Positions 35,031 through 46,699 of a stretch of DNA of 64,000 nt are shown here, in pieces (within the stretch, counting starts at the first letter, position 1; the number at the start of each line of letters is the position of its first letter). The stretch is taken from assembly GCA_013180625.2 (NCBI GenBank), contig SNVD02002434.1, forward strand, positions 124,001 through 188,000, in the 5' to 3' direction. The notes beneath the pieces are model-generated. The model was not told the DNA's origin and ran no database searches. It saw only the letters and a list, made by a program, of their open reading frames with translations. This DNA is from Boswellia sacra. Taxonomy: Eukaryota; Streptophyta; Magnoliopsida; Sapindales; Burseraceae. The position numbers and the translations under genes are program-made.

Positions 35031-35690
35031 TTGTGTGTCGAAAAACAGCTAGCATAAGCGTTATTAGAATGAGGCATTCTGTGATTCAATACATAGGTAA
35101 AGATAAATAACAAGCCAAATCCAACTTTAATTCCTGTATTCTAACGTATTTCCATTATATATTTAATACCGATTCTTTGCAGGAGTCAGGAGATCGGAAG
35201 GAAGCAGCATTAGCGTTAATGAGTATTTGAGATATATATTTTTGGGTGTTGTTTCCTATAGAATTTCCGGGAAGGAATACTGTTGATGCTAGGAAGAAGA
35301 GCAGAAGGATCGGAATGCCAATGGAATTAATTTCCTGGAAGGAACGATTGCTAGGGAGAAGACTAGAAGGATCAGGCTACGCCGTGACAGCTAGCTTTAC
35401 TAATATTAATTAGTATATATAAGATTACTGAATGTTCATGGCGTTTTCACGATTAATTTATCTATGCAATTAAACGTCTTTGAATTGATCAGCACGTACG
35501 TAGTATACGTGTGGTGGTTTGCATGAAAAGTTTCTTGCCAACTAAGGATTTGAACAGTTCAACTATTGTTCCTTCTTCAACCGGAACTTTCCTGTAAATT
35601 TATAGAGTAAAACCTAGATCCCAATCATGGGAAGGCACCTTAATTGATTAATCAATTTTTTTTTTCCGCGTTTACGTGTGGTTATTGACG

Positions 35691-35702
35691 GTATATATAT
35701 GT
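35691..35702 (+). promoter_or_regulatory. Possible TATA box of the 35774 peptide gene
   Basis: GGTATATATATG lies about 75 bp upstream of the start codon, a position suited to a short 5' leader. The duplicate gene at 52593 lacks this upstream DNA. Confidence 0.5.
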
Positions 35703-35773
35703 CCTCTTCCTTCCACCATACTCTACAAACAAATCATCTTTTGAAAATTGGAAATCGTTTGAGAAATTGATCA

Positions 35774-36004
35774 ATGTTGTGTTTTGGTGTGAAAAGTAGT
35801 TTTAATGCTGTGGGTGTCCTTGTATGCTGCCTTTTGATCATTTCTGCTAATCACCATCAGGTAGCTGCGGCAAGGTTTATGCATGATCCAGTCAAGCACT
35901 CGAATGGAGCATCGTCTTTGAATCATCGTGATGAAGTTAAGGTTACACCTCCTCATGCGAATCCCTGCAGCTACATTCCAGGCAATCCCGGTCACTGTCC
36001 CTGA
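35774..36004 (+). CDS. CTNIP/SCREW-like secreted signalling peptide precursor (76 aa)
   Basis: An intact single-exon gene. Residues 1-33 are a signal peptide (VGVLVCCLLIISA core, likely cut after VAAA). The pro-region (KHSNGASSLNHRDE) is polar. The C-terminus VTPPHANPCSYIPGNPGHCP has Cys65 and Cys75 and ends one residue after the second Cys. Motif, length and signal peptide match CTNIP/SCREW phytocytokine precursors, which are processed outside the cell and perceived by an LRR receptor kinase. It is the first gene of a tandem unit; 52593 is its duplicate and 28850 and 31984 are broken relatives. It retains its own upstream region with a TATA-like element. Confidence 0.78.
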   Translation: MLCFGVKSSFNAVGVLVCCLLIISANHHQVAAARFMHDPVKHSNGASSLNHRDEVKVTPPHANPCSYIPGNPGHCP

Positions 36005-36690
36005 CCGTTAGTAAAACCTCCAATCTTGTATTTGCGTATGCAGCTTTCCATTTGGCCGATCAATGTTTTTACTCAGCTTTTGTACCTATTCTTACATTCT
36101 TTTGTGAGGTAATATAGATATATATTCTTGAGTTTTGACTCAATTTCAAATGGAGAACGACCATACATTTTTTATTGATCAACTCTTTAAAATTGCTCGT
36201 TTTTTATCAATCATACCTTTGAAAATGATGTTTTGAGAAGTAAAAACAATGATTTAAAAACAAAGGTACGATTTAAAATATATATTTGTTCTCCGTTTAA
36301 AATTAAATATATTTGTTCTCCGTTTAAAATTAAGTCAAAACTCGAAGATACTTATGTGATTATTATATTTTTTTTGTACATTCAAAAACACCTCTTCTAT
36401 TTCCATTTATTCAATAAATCCTACCATTACATTATATTAGCTAAGGAATTAATATTTGATATTTTTTTTTCTTTTAAGAATTTTATGATGTTATATGTGT
36501 ATGTATATTTATCCCTTGATTCTTTGGTTATATTGAATAAAGTTAATCATGTATGGATTCGTTGTATTAATTAATATTTTGTTTGCATTCGTTCTTACAC
36601 ATGGATCATATGAGTTGCTATAACACAAAAAAAAAAAAAAACAGAAGGAAAAGCAAATATTGGGATTGCATAACATTTCTTTTTCAAAAC
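36005..36690. other. 3' flank of the 35774 gene, no gene seen
   Basis: AT-rich. It is duplicated, with divergence, at about 52821-53460. A ~35-bp piece (AAATATATTTGTTCTCCGTTT) is repeated in tandem near 36276-36330. Confidence 0.7.
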
Positions 36691-36693
36691 TTT

Positions 36694-38138
36694 CAGGATA
36701 AATACACTCTTTATTCTCATTTCCTCCCCCCGAGTTTTCAAAAATAGCACAAAACCCCTAACCATGAGTCTCCGTTCCGTCAAAACTGTCATGTCTTTTA
36801 TACCGAAATACAAAATAACTAATTTACCCTTCAAAGCAGGTACTCCAATTTTTTAAAAATATTAAAAACCAAAATCTTTCTCTCTCTTCTATCTCCTCCC
36901 ATTCTCTCTTATCTCTGATTCTTTCTCTTTCCTTCATTCTTATCTTTAATTCTGTGTCTCCTCCATCTCCTCCCTCTTTTTCACTTCGCCATCGGCATTG
37001 CCCCCCTTTTTTTCCTCAAAATTAATGCAAGTCTACCGCAAGCACCGTTAAAGAACTGCTATTCACAAATCAAACAATTATCAGAATGAAAGGAAAAAAA
37101 AAAAATATGTCAGCAACCACAACCATTCTTCTTCATCACCCACATCCATTTTTCATCTCCACAAACTTGTTGAAAGAAGAATAAAATTTCCAGAATCCCC
37201 AAAATACCCAGTACCGTAGTTCTTTTATCTTTTACAAAATTGTTGAAGACAAGAATAAATGAAAAAAAAAAAGAAAAAAAAAGTTGTAAAATCCGATGCA
37301 AACATACCCACTGCAGTTGTTTCCTCGTATCTACAAAATTCTGGAAACAAGAACAAATAAATAAGAAAAAAATAGACTGCAATCAAACAATTGTTTGAAT
37401 CAAATTACAATCCATGATCAAATAGAAGTATTTAAACAAAAAACAAAACGAAACAAATCAATCTAATCGATAGCCAAACCCAACATAAACAGCCAGCTAT
37501 CATCTCCAAACCCAAAAAAAAAGAAGGAACCCTATCAGTCTAGCACCAGCACTTCTCATCACCATCGCCACTGCCCTCCAGCGAAAAACCTCTGCTCTCC
37601 GTCTCTCGATACCTCAAGAAACAACACAACAAACCATCCACCGCTGACTCTACCCATCATAATCTACTTAAGGTACTTAGAAACTCCGCCTATCTAATCA
37701 TTCCTTACAGCAGTATAAACTAACACAATTGAGTTTGGAGAGAGTGAAGGAAGGCATAGTGGCAACTGGCAAGGGTAGATCTCTGCGTATGGAGACGATG
37801 GGTCCTGAACTCAATGAGTTTGAAGAGAGCGTAAGAGGACATCACAGTAGCTGTGACATCAAGATTGGCGGCGTCTCTGTTTTCGATGTTGTCTGTTTGT
37901 AAGGTTTTAAGGTGAGGCAAATAAAGCGGAAGAGAGAACAGGGAAAAAAAGAAAAAAAAAGAAAATTAAATTTCATATTTTATTCAAGATATTTTGCTTG
38001 TATCTTGAAATTACTTTAGTGCCCTCCCTCTTAATGGTTTCACAGAACGGAGAGTAACGGTTGGGGGTTTTATTCTATTTTCGAAAACCCGAGGGGTCGG
38101 AAGTTTCACAAATAAAGGGGGGTTCCGTGATAGTTGCC
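36694..38138. mobile_element. Non-autonomous MULE-like element, ~1.45 kb
   Basis: The left end (CCGAGTTTTCAAAAATAGC then AAAACCCCTAACC and CTCCGTTCCGTCAAAAC) matches in inverted sense the right end, whose reverse complement reads TCGGGTTTTCGAAAATAG, AAAACCCCCAACC and CTCCGTTCTGTGAAACC. The flanks CAAAACTTT (36685-36693) and CAAAATTTA (38139-38147) look like a diverged 9-bp target duplication. The duplicate segment at about 53450-53500 lacks the insert entirely, which confirms the edges within a few bases. The interior has a pyrimidine-rich block near 36880-37000 and no recognisable transposase. Confidence 0.85.
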
Positions 38139-38147
38139 CAAAATTTA

Positions 38148-39371
38148 ATTGCAACATTGGAATGTTACTTTTACATATCAAAATCAGGATCAAAGTGATT
38201 TGTTAGCTTAGATACTCGACCGACGTCAATATCTTAAAATTAATTTGTTAATCAAGTTAGATTGATCAGGAAATAGATAATATTAACTAAGCTTGGTGTT
38301 GGCCTGTTCTCTGGGCCAATTTTTGTGGCTATGGAATACGTGGTTGTGATTGTTGGTGTGCAATATTATATTGCAGCTTGAAAGCCTTTCTCTTCTATAT
38401 TTAATTACCCAAATTAAAATACTTGAAGCACAAAAGAAATAAAAAAAGGAAAGAAGAAGTCAATATTCCTTCCTTCTGTCTCACTCAACTTTGGATATAG
38501 TCTATTTTTTGATAGGACGTTAGGAAGTCAACTTTCAGTAGTCAAACTAATGGAGAATTTCCTGGAATATCCCTATAAATGTAGACCAATATCAATTTTC
38601 TTATTACATTAACGAACGACTAGTCTTAATATATCTCAAAGGGATACAAATTAAGATCTTAAAAACAATATAATTTTATGATAAAATAATTAAAAATTAA
38701 TTTAAAAAAACGTATTAAATTAATAATTTAATTTATTCAATGAATTCTTATATAAAATACTATAAAGTAAAAGGATTCATCGACCAGACGACAAGTCTTG
38801 TCAACTAGGTAGAATATCTAACTGATAAAGATTATTATATTATAGGGGAGATATTATCGTGCGAAGTTACATTGTGGCAACAAATAACGAGTCAATCGCG
38901 CAGAAGAGCTGGACAAGGCACCGCCTCATGGCCGAGATCGACGACTAGGCTGCAGCCCAGGGTGGGGAATAATGAAACTAATGTGTTTTAATTTTCATAC
39001 ACATTAAAATTTTAAAAAATTTAAAATCAATTAGATATTCATTTCAAAATTTAAAAATAAAAATTTAAAATACTCAAACAAATGAACCCAGAGTCTCCCT
39101 TTTACTTCTTGCCTCAATTCATCGCGTTTTCTTCTTCTTTCCTTTGCCGAGAGTGGCAGTAGTCCTACCATTGCATTTGCATGAAGCTTTTCTACAGACT
39201 CGAAGTTGAATATCCATCGTGATTAAAACGTGATATTCCTTGCTTCTTTCTCACTACATCTTTAATTAATTCAACTTTTTACTTCTACATAATTCCACCT
39301 TTCCTATTGAAATTTCCATATATTCTTCTTTCTCATTTGTATGCATACATGCAAAACCAAGTTTATTTTCG

Positions 39372-39404
<33 letters not shown>

Positions 39405-39760
39405 TAAAAGATTAAATTAGGATATATAAACTTAAATGAACAACTAAAACAATCACAAACTTAATTTATAAACAAACTTTTCTATATATATATGTCCATA
39501 TAAAGCGACGATATATAGAAAAAGCATATGTACAAAAATCAATTCATTAATAAAGAGTGATGATATATCAATAAATAAGTGATTCCCACCGAATGTAAAA
39601 GTTCTATATATATCACAACTCTTTAAACAAGTGATAATGAATTATATATCCCCTTAAACCTTATACCATTATAACTATTCAAACATCCATGTTTCATTAA
39701 CCATCCATAACATTTTTGTTGCCTATAAGTTGTAAAAGATCCAATGTCATACTGGAAGAT
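38148..39760. other. Duplicated intergenic segment, no gene seen
   Basis: It matches about 53480-55230 in the right unit, including AAGGCACCGCCTCA near 38915 and 54391. An (AT)n run is at ~39378-39401. No gene is supported. Confidence 0.65.
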
Positions 39761-39766
39761 GTATAT

Positions 39767-40461
39767 GGGCATGTATAGTATTATTTTACTATATTGTATT
39801 AAATATTATAATACATGTGTTTGGTGTTAATTTAGCATAGTATTAATTAATATAAAGTACAACCCTTAGATGCATTAATATTGTATTAAATTATGTAGAG
39901 TTAATTCATGACATTATCATTACATTGTATAGCACTAATAAAAAATATTAAAATTATCTCTATAAAATTCTATATATCCAACAATACACTTTAATTTTTA
40001 AAATAAATAAAGATGCATTTATTATATAATTTATAAAATCAAATTTATTTAAAATTTATTTTTTTAAAATAAAAAAGGGATGAAGGGAGTCACCGTCCCC
40101 ATTAGGTGACACCCGAGGTCCATTGTCCCCGTCGGACAAATTGGTACCTAGGATGTCATCATAAACTCGAATTGTCTGATAAGTCCAGTGAGGGCATTGA
40201 ACCCCAAGTAAATTTTTTCAACAATTAATGATTGTTCGATACATTACTAAATAACTAATTTTATAAATAAACTAAAAATATATTTATACTTAGTGTATCT
40301 TTTTCGAAAAAAAAAATCTTACTTTTTTTGTACAAATTAATACAATATATGAGTACATCAAACACTGTAATTTTGACATAACATTATTTTTAGTACTATA
40401 TGCGATGCTATATAATGCAATATTATACTACACCATATAATGTCGCGTACCAAACATGCCC
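39767..40461. mobile_element. MITE-like insertion, ~0.7 kb
   Basis: The ends are inverted: GGGCATGT at 39767 and ACATGCCC ending at 40461. The interior is AT-rich and partly self-complementary. The corresponding place in the right unit (~55245) lacks it. The target duplication is unclear; TATAT is common to both flanks. A moderately GC-rich stretch at ~40075-40215 (GGTGACACCCGAGGTCCATT) may be a further nested SINE-like piece. Confidence 0.6.
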
Positions 40462-40772
40462 TATATGTGCTATATATGTAGTTTTTTTATTTAAACAAAT
40501 AAATAAAGACAAGGATTCGTACCTTATTAATTAGGGCCAAGTCACATATACCATGTTTCCTTCTTTTGTAAAATCACAGGACATTTCCTCATCTTGTGAA
40601 TCATAAGAGATTTCCTCTTTGGTAACGTGTGTGTACATATATATAAGACGACATTTCCATCAAATTCCTTCAATCCTTGATCAATAACCCACTTTCTTCT
40701 TTATTAAACCTCCAAACCATCTTGCTAATCACATCATTCAACTTAATCTTCTCCTCATCTCATCCCAACAAA

Positions 40773-41053
40773 ATGTTTTCTTGCATAATGAGAACACTTT
40801 TTAATACCATTAAACTACTTACCTTCTCTTTTGCCTTCTGAATATTACTACTAATATTCCTCATCATATGGTAGTTGCTGCTGCAAGGCCAAGTCCCTCT
40901 ATGGATACTGCTTCCATCAAGCACTTGCATCCAACGTCTCTTGATGGTGAAGTCAATATGTCGTCCCCCGTGACACCTTCTCGTCCTAATCCCTGCACCA
41001 ACATCCCAATTAAACCAGGCAGTACTCCACCTTATGTGATCTACGATATCTGA
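40773..41053 (+). pseudogene. Broken CTNIP-type peptide gene, duplicate of 55790
   Basis: It aligns closely with the intact gene at 55790. The start (MFSCIMRTLFNTIKLLT) is followed by a one-base deletion in the signal peptide (CTTACCTTC where 55790 has CTTATCCTTC), which gives an early stop. The rest, in the shifted frame, keeps SRPNPCTNIPIKPGSTPP. A deletion of about 50 bp after CCACCT then removes the part encoding the second cysteine and the original stop, so the tail reads YVIYDI. Two independent faults, one removing a key Cys, argue that this copy is dead. Confidence 0.85.
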
Positions 41054-41059
41054 TACGTA

Positions 41060-42521
41060 TCGCCAACGTTTCATGAGGTTAATTTGCTCTATTCTCAAAC
41101 ATGAATAAGGCTATATATATAAAGAGTACTGTTTCTAATTTGCAGAATCCAAATCATAAAAGAATAATTTTATGGATGGATGGTGCCCTTTAATGCATTG
41201 TAGATTTCGTTTATTGATTTTTACTCTTTTAAAGCTTGAATTTAAATATATTATTGTTCATATCGACCTACCTTGTGATTGTTTGAGTCTTTTGACTTAA
41301 ATGAAACTCAAAATGTTAATCTTCAATATAATTAACGTCCATTCTTCGTATTTTAATGTAACAGTGTAAAGAGCTCTCACCTAACCATTAAGATGTTTGT
41401 GTGTTATATGTTTTAAATTAAAACTTGAAATCATAAGATAATAATTTATTTACAGAGTGTTTTAATCTTTGATGGCAAGGATTAATTATATATCAACTTA
41501 CCGATTTAGTGTTGTATTTATATGATTTAAAAATCTTATACTAATTACAAATACTTGTGAAATTAATTAATGTGAAGGAAAACAAAGTATAGAAACAAAA
41601 GTAAATATACGTAACTTTCGGTATGATCATGATCTCTTAAGTATCATTAGAAGTACTAAAATGTAGAATATCAAAAGTAATTGTTCTAACTTTCAGTATT
41701 AAAATACATAGTTAATTGTAGAAAACTATCGCAAGAGCCTCAGTTGACCAAACCACAGCAACCATCTTAACGAACATGTGACCCAAAATTCCCTGTTTTC
41801 ACCCTTCTTCTTAACATATTCCACCATTTCCCTCTTGTTGAGTCAGACTTTTCATAATAAATACAAATTTTATTAGTAAAATGAAAGTCAATCGATTTTC
41901 AGCATCTACATAATTAATTGTAAAAAAGAAATAAAGTAATCGAAAAACGTCAATATTCTTTACTTGTCTTGTCTCTCGATGACTCCACTCTCAAATTGTG
42001 AGAGTTAATGTGAAAGACTTTCGAATACATATCGTCTTCGTTAAAGCTAGAAGGCCGCTTCGCCTTTGTCATTAAACATATATTAAATCAATTTGCGAGT
42101 GCAATTTAATTTACCACTGCAATGACGGGATCAATAAATAATCTTGTTTAATACGATAAATTGTCGACATTAATTAATTTGATATATCTATTAATTATTG
42201 AGAATACATGTAAATAAACTTGTGATTAAATACATGTAAATAAATGTTAATCATTGAGAATCCTGATAAGACAAGGAGGCTGGGCAGCCCCATAAATTTT
42301 CGTGCTCAAAAAGAGTGGACGATCATTTATTACTTAAATTAGGCACCTCTCCTTCACCACCTTTAAATAATTCAACTCGCTATACCTGCATCAATGAATG
42401 AAGTGGACACAGAAGTTGGAGTTTAATTCTTTCCCACTGATTCCCAGTTTTCAGTTTTATGTCTCAGCCTCGAGGCCAACTGCATGCTTTACTCATAAAC
42501 AACTAACTTTAATTCGTTTTA
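41060..42521. other. 3' flank of the broken peptide gene, no gene seen
   Basis: AT-rich DNA duplicated at about 56090-57329. GCTAGAAGGCCGCTTC and ATTGTCGACATTAATTAATT mark the correspondence. It ends at the copia insertion. Confidence 0.75.
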
Positions 42522-42977
42522 TGTTAGGAGATTGAACACTCCCACTGCAGCTCAAATATAAGACAAGAAACAAATTGTTATGCTAGAAATAACAATTTAG
42601 GTGGCACTACCTTCCACAATAAATAAAATAGACAACTTGGGCGGCTCAGCCTTACCATAGTAAATAAATTAAAGGCAATAAAGAAAATAAAGACACAAAA
42701 ATTTAACATGGTAAAACCCTCAATTTGAGGAAAACCTCCACGGGATAAGACCGAAAATATTTTACTACGAAGAAAAATATTACAATCTCTCTCACAATTA
42801 GAATGAAGGAGATAATAATGGAGAAAGAAAAGAAAAGCTTAATACATAAGCTTGGGACAAATATAAAGGGAGGAAGAGGCTTTATTATACAGCCTAGTCT
42901 CCCCCTCTTATACTTTGTTTCCCACCAATGTGGGATTGTGTGAAAGGCAAAAATGCCTTCACACTTCAGACTTCACA
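42522..42977 (-). repeat. 3' LTR of the copia element
   Basis: On the plus strand it reads TGTTAGGAGATTGAACACTC to CTTCACA, so the element is on the minus strand with this as its 3' LTR. TTTTA precedes it. Confidence 0.95.
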
Positions 42978-42992
42978 TTCCCCCACTTGAAG
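42978..42992 (-). other. Polypurine tract of the copia element
   Basis: On the minus strand CTTCAAGTGGGGGAA directly precedes the 3' LTR, the usual plus-strand primer. Confidence 0.85.
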
Positions 42993-43029
42993 ACATTTTT
43001 CCTTTCAGTCTTGTCTCTATACATGCTAC

Positions 43030-45213
43030 TCACGTCTCTAACAGGCCACAAGACGTCCTACACCCGATGAACTTGTTAGCATTGATTGGTTTAGTCAATG
43101 CATCTGCTATGTTGTTCTTCGTGTGGATTTTCTGCATATCCACTATTCCATCTTCCACTACTTCTCGTACATAATGATATTGAACTCCTATGTGCTTCGT
43201 TCTTGAAGGAAAGGCTGGATTCCTTGCAATATGCAAGGCACTCTGACTGTCACAAAATAAAGAAATCTTCTCTTGTTTGTGCCCGAGTTCCTCCAATAAC
43301 CTTTTAATCCAAATAGCTTCCTTACAAGCTTGTGTAGCTGCCATATACTCTGCTTCTGTTGTAGATAGAGCCACAACAGTTTATAGTTTGGATACCCGGC
43401 TCACAGCACCTCCTGCAAGCGTAAACACATAGCCTGTAATGGACTTTCTTTTGTCAAGATCTTCTGCAAAATCTGAATCAACATAGCCCTTGACAACAAA
43501 ATCTGATCCTCCATAGCATAGTGCAGCATCAGAGGTCCCTTTGATGTATCTAAGGATCCTCTTAACAGAACTCCAATGCTCTCTCCCTGGATTAGCCATG
43601 AATCTACTGACCACTCCCATTGCTTGTGCAATGTCTGGTCTTATACAAATCATAGCATACATTAGGCTTCCTACTGCTGATGCATACGGTACTCGAGACA
43701 TTTCCATCCTCTCCACTTCATTGCTAGGACTCATACTTGAGGATAATTTATGATTAACAGGAAATGGGGTGGAAGTTGGCTTACAATCTTGCATGTTGAA
43801 GTGGCGCAAGATTTTCTTCAAGTAGTTCTTTTAAGATAGTCAAATCTTCCTGTTTTTTCTGTCTCGGTGAATTTGCATCCCTAGAATCTTGTTTGCCGGT
43901 CCTAAATCCTTCATTTCAAATCCCATAGCCAATTGTGCCTTTAATTTTTGGACCTGATCTTTGTTAGAGCCTGCTACCAACATATCGTCCACGTACAACA
44001 GTCAAATGACAAAATCTTCCTCAAACCTCTTGTAATACGTACAATGATATGAACTGAGTCTGTTGTACCCAAGGCTGATGATGAATGAATCAAATCTCTT
44101 GTACCAACACCTTGGCGCATGTTTTAAGCCATACAGAGATTTGGTCAACCTGCGAACCAAGTTCTCTTTTCCTTTTTTAATAAAACCTTCCGGTTGGAGC
44201 ATATAAATTTCTTCTTCAAGTTCTCCATGAAGAAACACAGTTTTTACATCTAACTGCTCTAAGTGTAAGTTAAATGTAGCACACATAGCCAAGACTGCTC
44301 GAATTGTTGTAAGTCTTACCATAGGAGAGAATATCTCGTTGAAATCAACTCCTTCTTTCTGAGCATATCCTTTGACCACCAGTCTAGCATGATACCGCTC
44401 CATTTGATCATTCCCATCACGTTTGATCTTGTAGACCCATTTGTTTTCGATGGCTTTTCTTCGATGTGGTAGTGGCACAAGTTCCCATGTCTTGTTTTTG
44501 TCTAAGGCTTCCATCTCTTCATGTATTGCAATCCATAGAGATGCATCAGAACTTTTTATAGCCTCCTGAAAGGTTGAAGGCTCCCCATCTTCTATTAGGA
44601 GATAGTATGCAACATTGCTTGCCATTACATACTCTGAGTGCCAAGAAGGTTCTCTTCTTTCTCGAGTTGATCGATGGACTTCAGGTGCTTCAGACTCAAT
44701 TGGTTCTTGATCATCATGTTCAGGTACTGTTTCAGAAGAAACCGTTTCTTCTTATACTGATACAGTCTCAACATTTTTCTTCGTGCTATCACTTTCTTCA
44801 CATTTAACCATGTCTTCTACAAATAAAACATCCCTACTGATGACAACCTTATGGGCAGTAGGATCCCATAGGCGATACCTCTTTACTCCATCAGCATACC
44901 CCAAGAAGATACATTTCCTGGATTTTGGATCCAGCTTTGTTCTTTCTTGGTCATGATACATCACATAAACAGGACATCCGAAAATATGAAGGGAGGAATA
45001 ATCAGTTGGCTTACTAGTCCACATCTCTATAGGTGCCTTCATCTCAATTGTTGTTGATGGAGACCTATTTATCAAGTAACAGGCTGTGGTGGCTGCTTTT
45101 GTTCAAAATATCTTGGGTAGACCCGCAGTCCTTAGTAATGCTCTCATTCTTTCTGCGAGAGTTCTATTTATCCGCTCTGCCACTCTATTTTGTTGTGGTG
45201 TGTAAGCAACTGT
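43030..45213 (-). pseudogene. copia pol remnant: end of integrase, reverse transcriptase, RNase H
   Basis: The minus strand from the CACTA insertion reads VAYTPQQNRVAERINRT (integrase core), then INRSPSTTIEMKAPIEMW and IFGCPVYVMYHDQERTKLDP. RT follows with NKTWELVPLPHRRKAIENKW, QLDVKTVFLHGELEEEIYM, SLYGLKHAPRCWYKRFD and the catalytic LLYVDDMLVAG. RNase H ends it with SKL, a stop at ~43375-43380, then VALSTTEAEYMAATQACKEA and CDSQSALHIARNP. Further stops occur near 45107, 44000 (just before LLYVDDM), 43865 and 43825. The domain order identifies Ty1/copia, and the wording is close to tobacco Tnt1. Confidence 0.93.
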
Positions 45214-45230
45214 CACTGGTAGAAAAAGGG

Positions 45231-45602
45231 CCTACGGCAACGTGCATTGCACGTTGCGAAAAGGCTTTCGCAACGTGCAGACGCATGTTGCTGTTCTGCA
45301 TGTTGCGAAAAGTCCATGACATTTCGCAACGTGCAATGCACGATGTCGTAAGTTTTTTGCATGTTGCAATTAAAGATTTAGCAACGTGCATTGCACGTTG
45401 CTAAATACCCAACAATTATAACTTTTAGCAACGTGCATTGCACGTTGCTGTATCTAAATTCGTAACGTGCATTGCACGTTGCTGTATCTCAAATAGCAAC
45501 GTGCATTGCACGTTGCTATATATGATTAATAGCAACGGGCAATGCACGTTGCAATATCTGAGGTGAGAATTTTTTGGCAACGTGCATTGCACATTGCCGT
45601 AG
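45231..45602. repeat. Left subterminal palindromic repeats of the CACTA element
   Basis: About nine copies of GCAACGTGCATTGCACGTTGC or close variants, spaced roughly 30-50 bp. In En/Spm elements subterminal repeats bind the TnpA-like protein; here the unit is itself palindromic. Open frames over this block are by-products of the repeat. Confidence 0.93.
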
Positions 45603-46435
45603 GTATAATATATATTTTAAAAATAAATGCATATATATTTTTATAAATTTTTGGGTAATTGTGATTCTTGTTATATTTTACAACTATATACATCATAATA
45701 GAAATGATTACATTCAAGTTCACAATTATATATAACATCAAATTGCATATTTAAATTGAAATGAATATCATTACAATTGTAAAAGTTCAAGTACTGTCTA
45801 TACAACAAGTAACAAGCATCGGAATTGAAAATAAGTAGCCTACATGAACAACAAGAAAATAACAAGTAGTAGATGATTTGAGTGCTTAGAATACCACAAA
45901 TGAAACAAACCATTAGAAATCAAAATATCTTCTCCTCTTTAACACTTTCATCATCTTGAAGATTTTAATAAACACCAGCAAGGCCTACATAAGAAAATAT
46001 TAACATATTAGTCATTTTAAACACAATCTTATGCCAAGTTAAATTTATAAAAAAGAGAAGTTGTCATAACAATCTAAAAAAATTTTGGCAAAGTTTCATC
46101 TATTTATTGGCCTTTCCCAAAAGTACATAACATATCAAAAACACTTCTAATACCAAATCATTTTTCTAGAACAACAATAGGATCTCCAATCCTCGTCAAA
46201 CCAAGCCAACTCAAAACAACATCCAAACAAAAGTCATTACAAATTAGTAAAGTATAATGTACATACCTTAATAGTTGACGCACACGAAAAAACAACTTCC
46301 ACCTATAACACAATAAAATATAGCAATGACACAACTTGTGGACTTAATATATTCACAAAAGTAAAATAAATTTGTATTTACAAATTTATAAACACTTATG
46401 AAGTTAATTAAAAAAATTATAAAGTATTACCTTAT

Positions 46436-46672
46436 TTATATCAATTTGATGCTATTCTTAAACCAAGCAATAGCACTTCCTACTGCTTGATCAAGATATT
46501 CAGCTTCATCCGTTGACCTGTATAATTTAACATTACCTTTGTTTGCATGAACTATCCAAACTTTCCAACAATCCCTTCCTAAAGGCTTGTGATGTACTTT
46601 GGCCTTAGGATCTATACTTGCAATCTTCCCTTCAGCCACAATTTCATCTGGATCATCTGAATACCAATGCAA
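46436..46672 (-). pseudogene. CACTA transposase C-terminal fragment
   Basis: The minus-strand frame of 78 codons contains EGKIASIDPKAKVHHKPLGR, CWKVWIVHANKGNVKLYRS and QAVGSAIAWFKNSIKLI. This layout, ending in a GxAIAW-type motif, resembles the plant transposon C-terminal domain found after CACTA transposase cores. No DDE catalytic core was found in the element, so this is a remnant. Confidence 0.55.
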
Positions 46673-46699
46673 TAAATGACATCTTGAATTTTCACTTGG

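Noticed and set aside
45033..45404. 123-aa plus-strand frame covering copia and the CACTA left end
   Set aside because: It crosses the CACTA border and reads the palindromic repeats; antisense to integrase.
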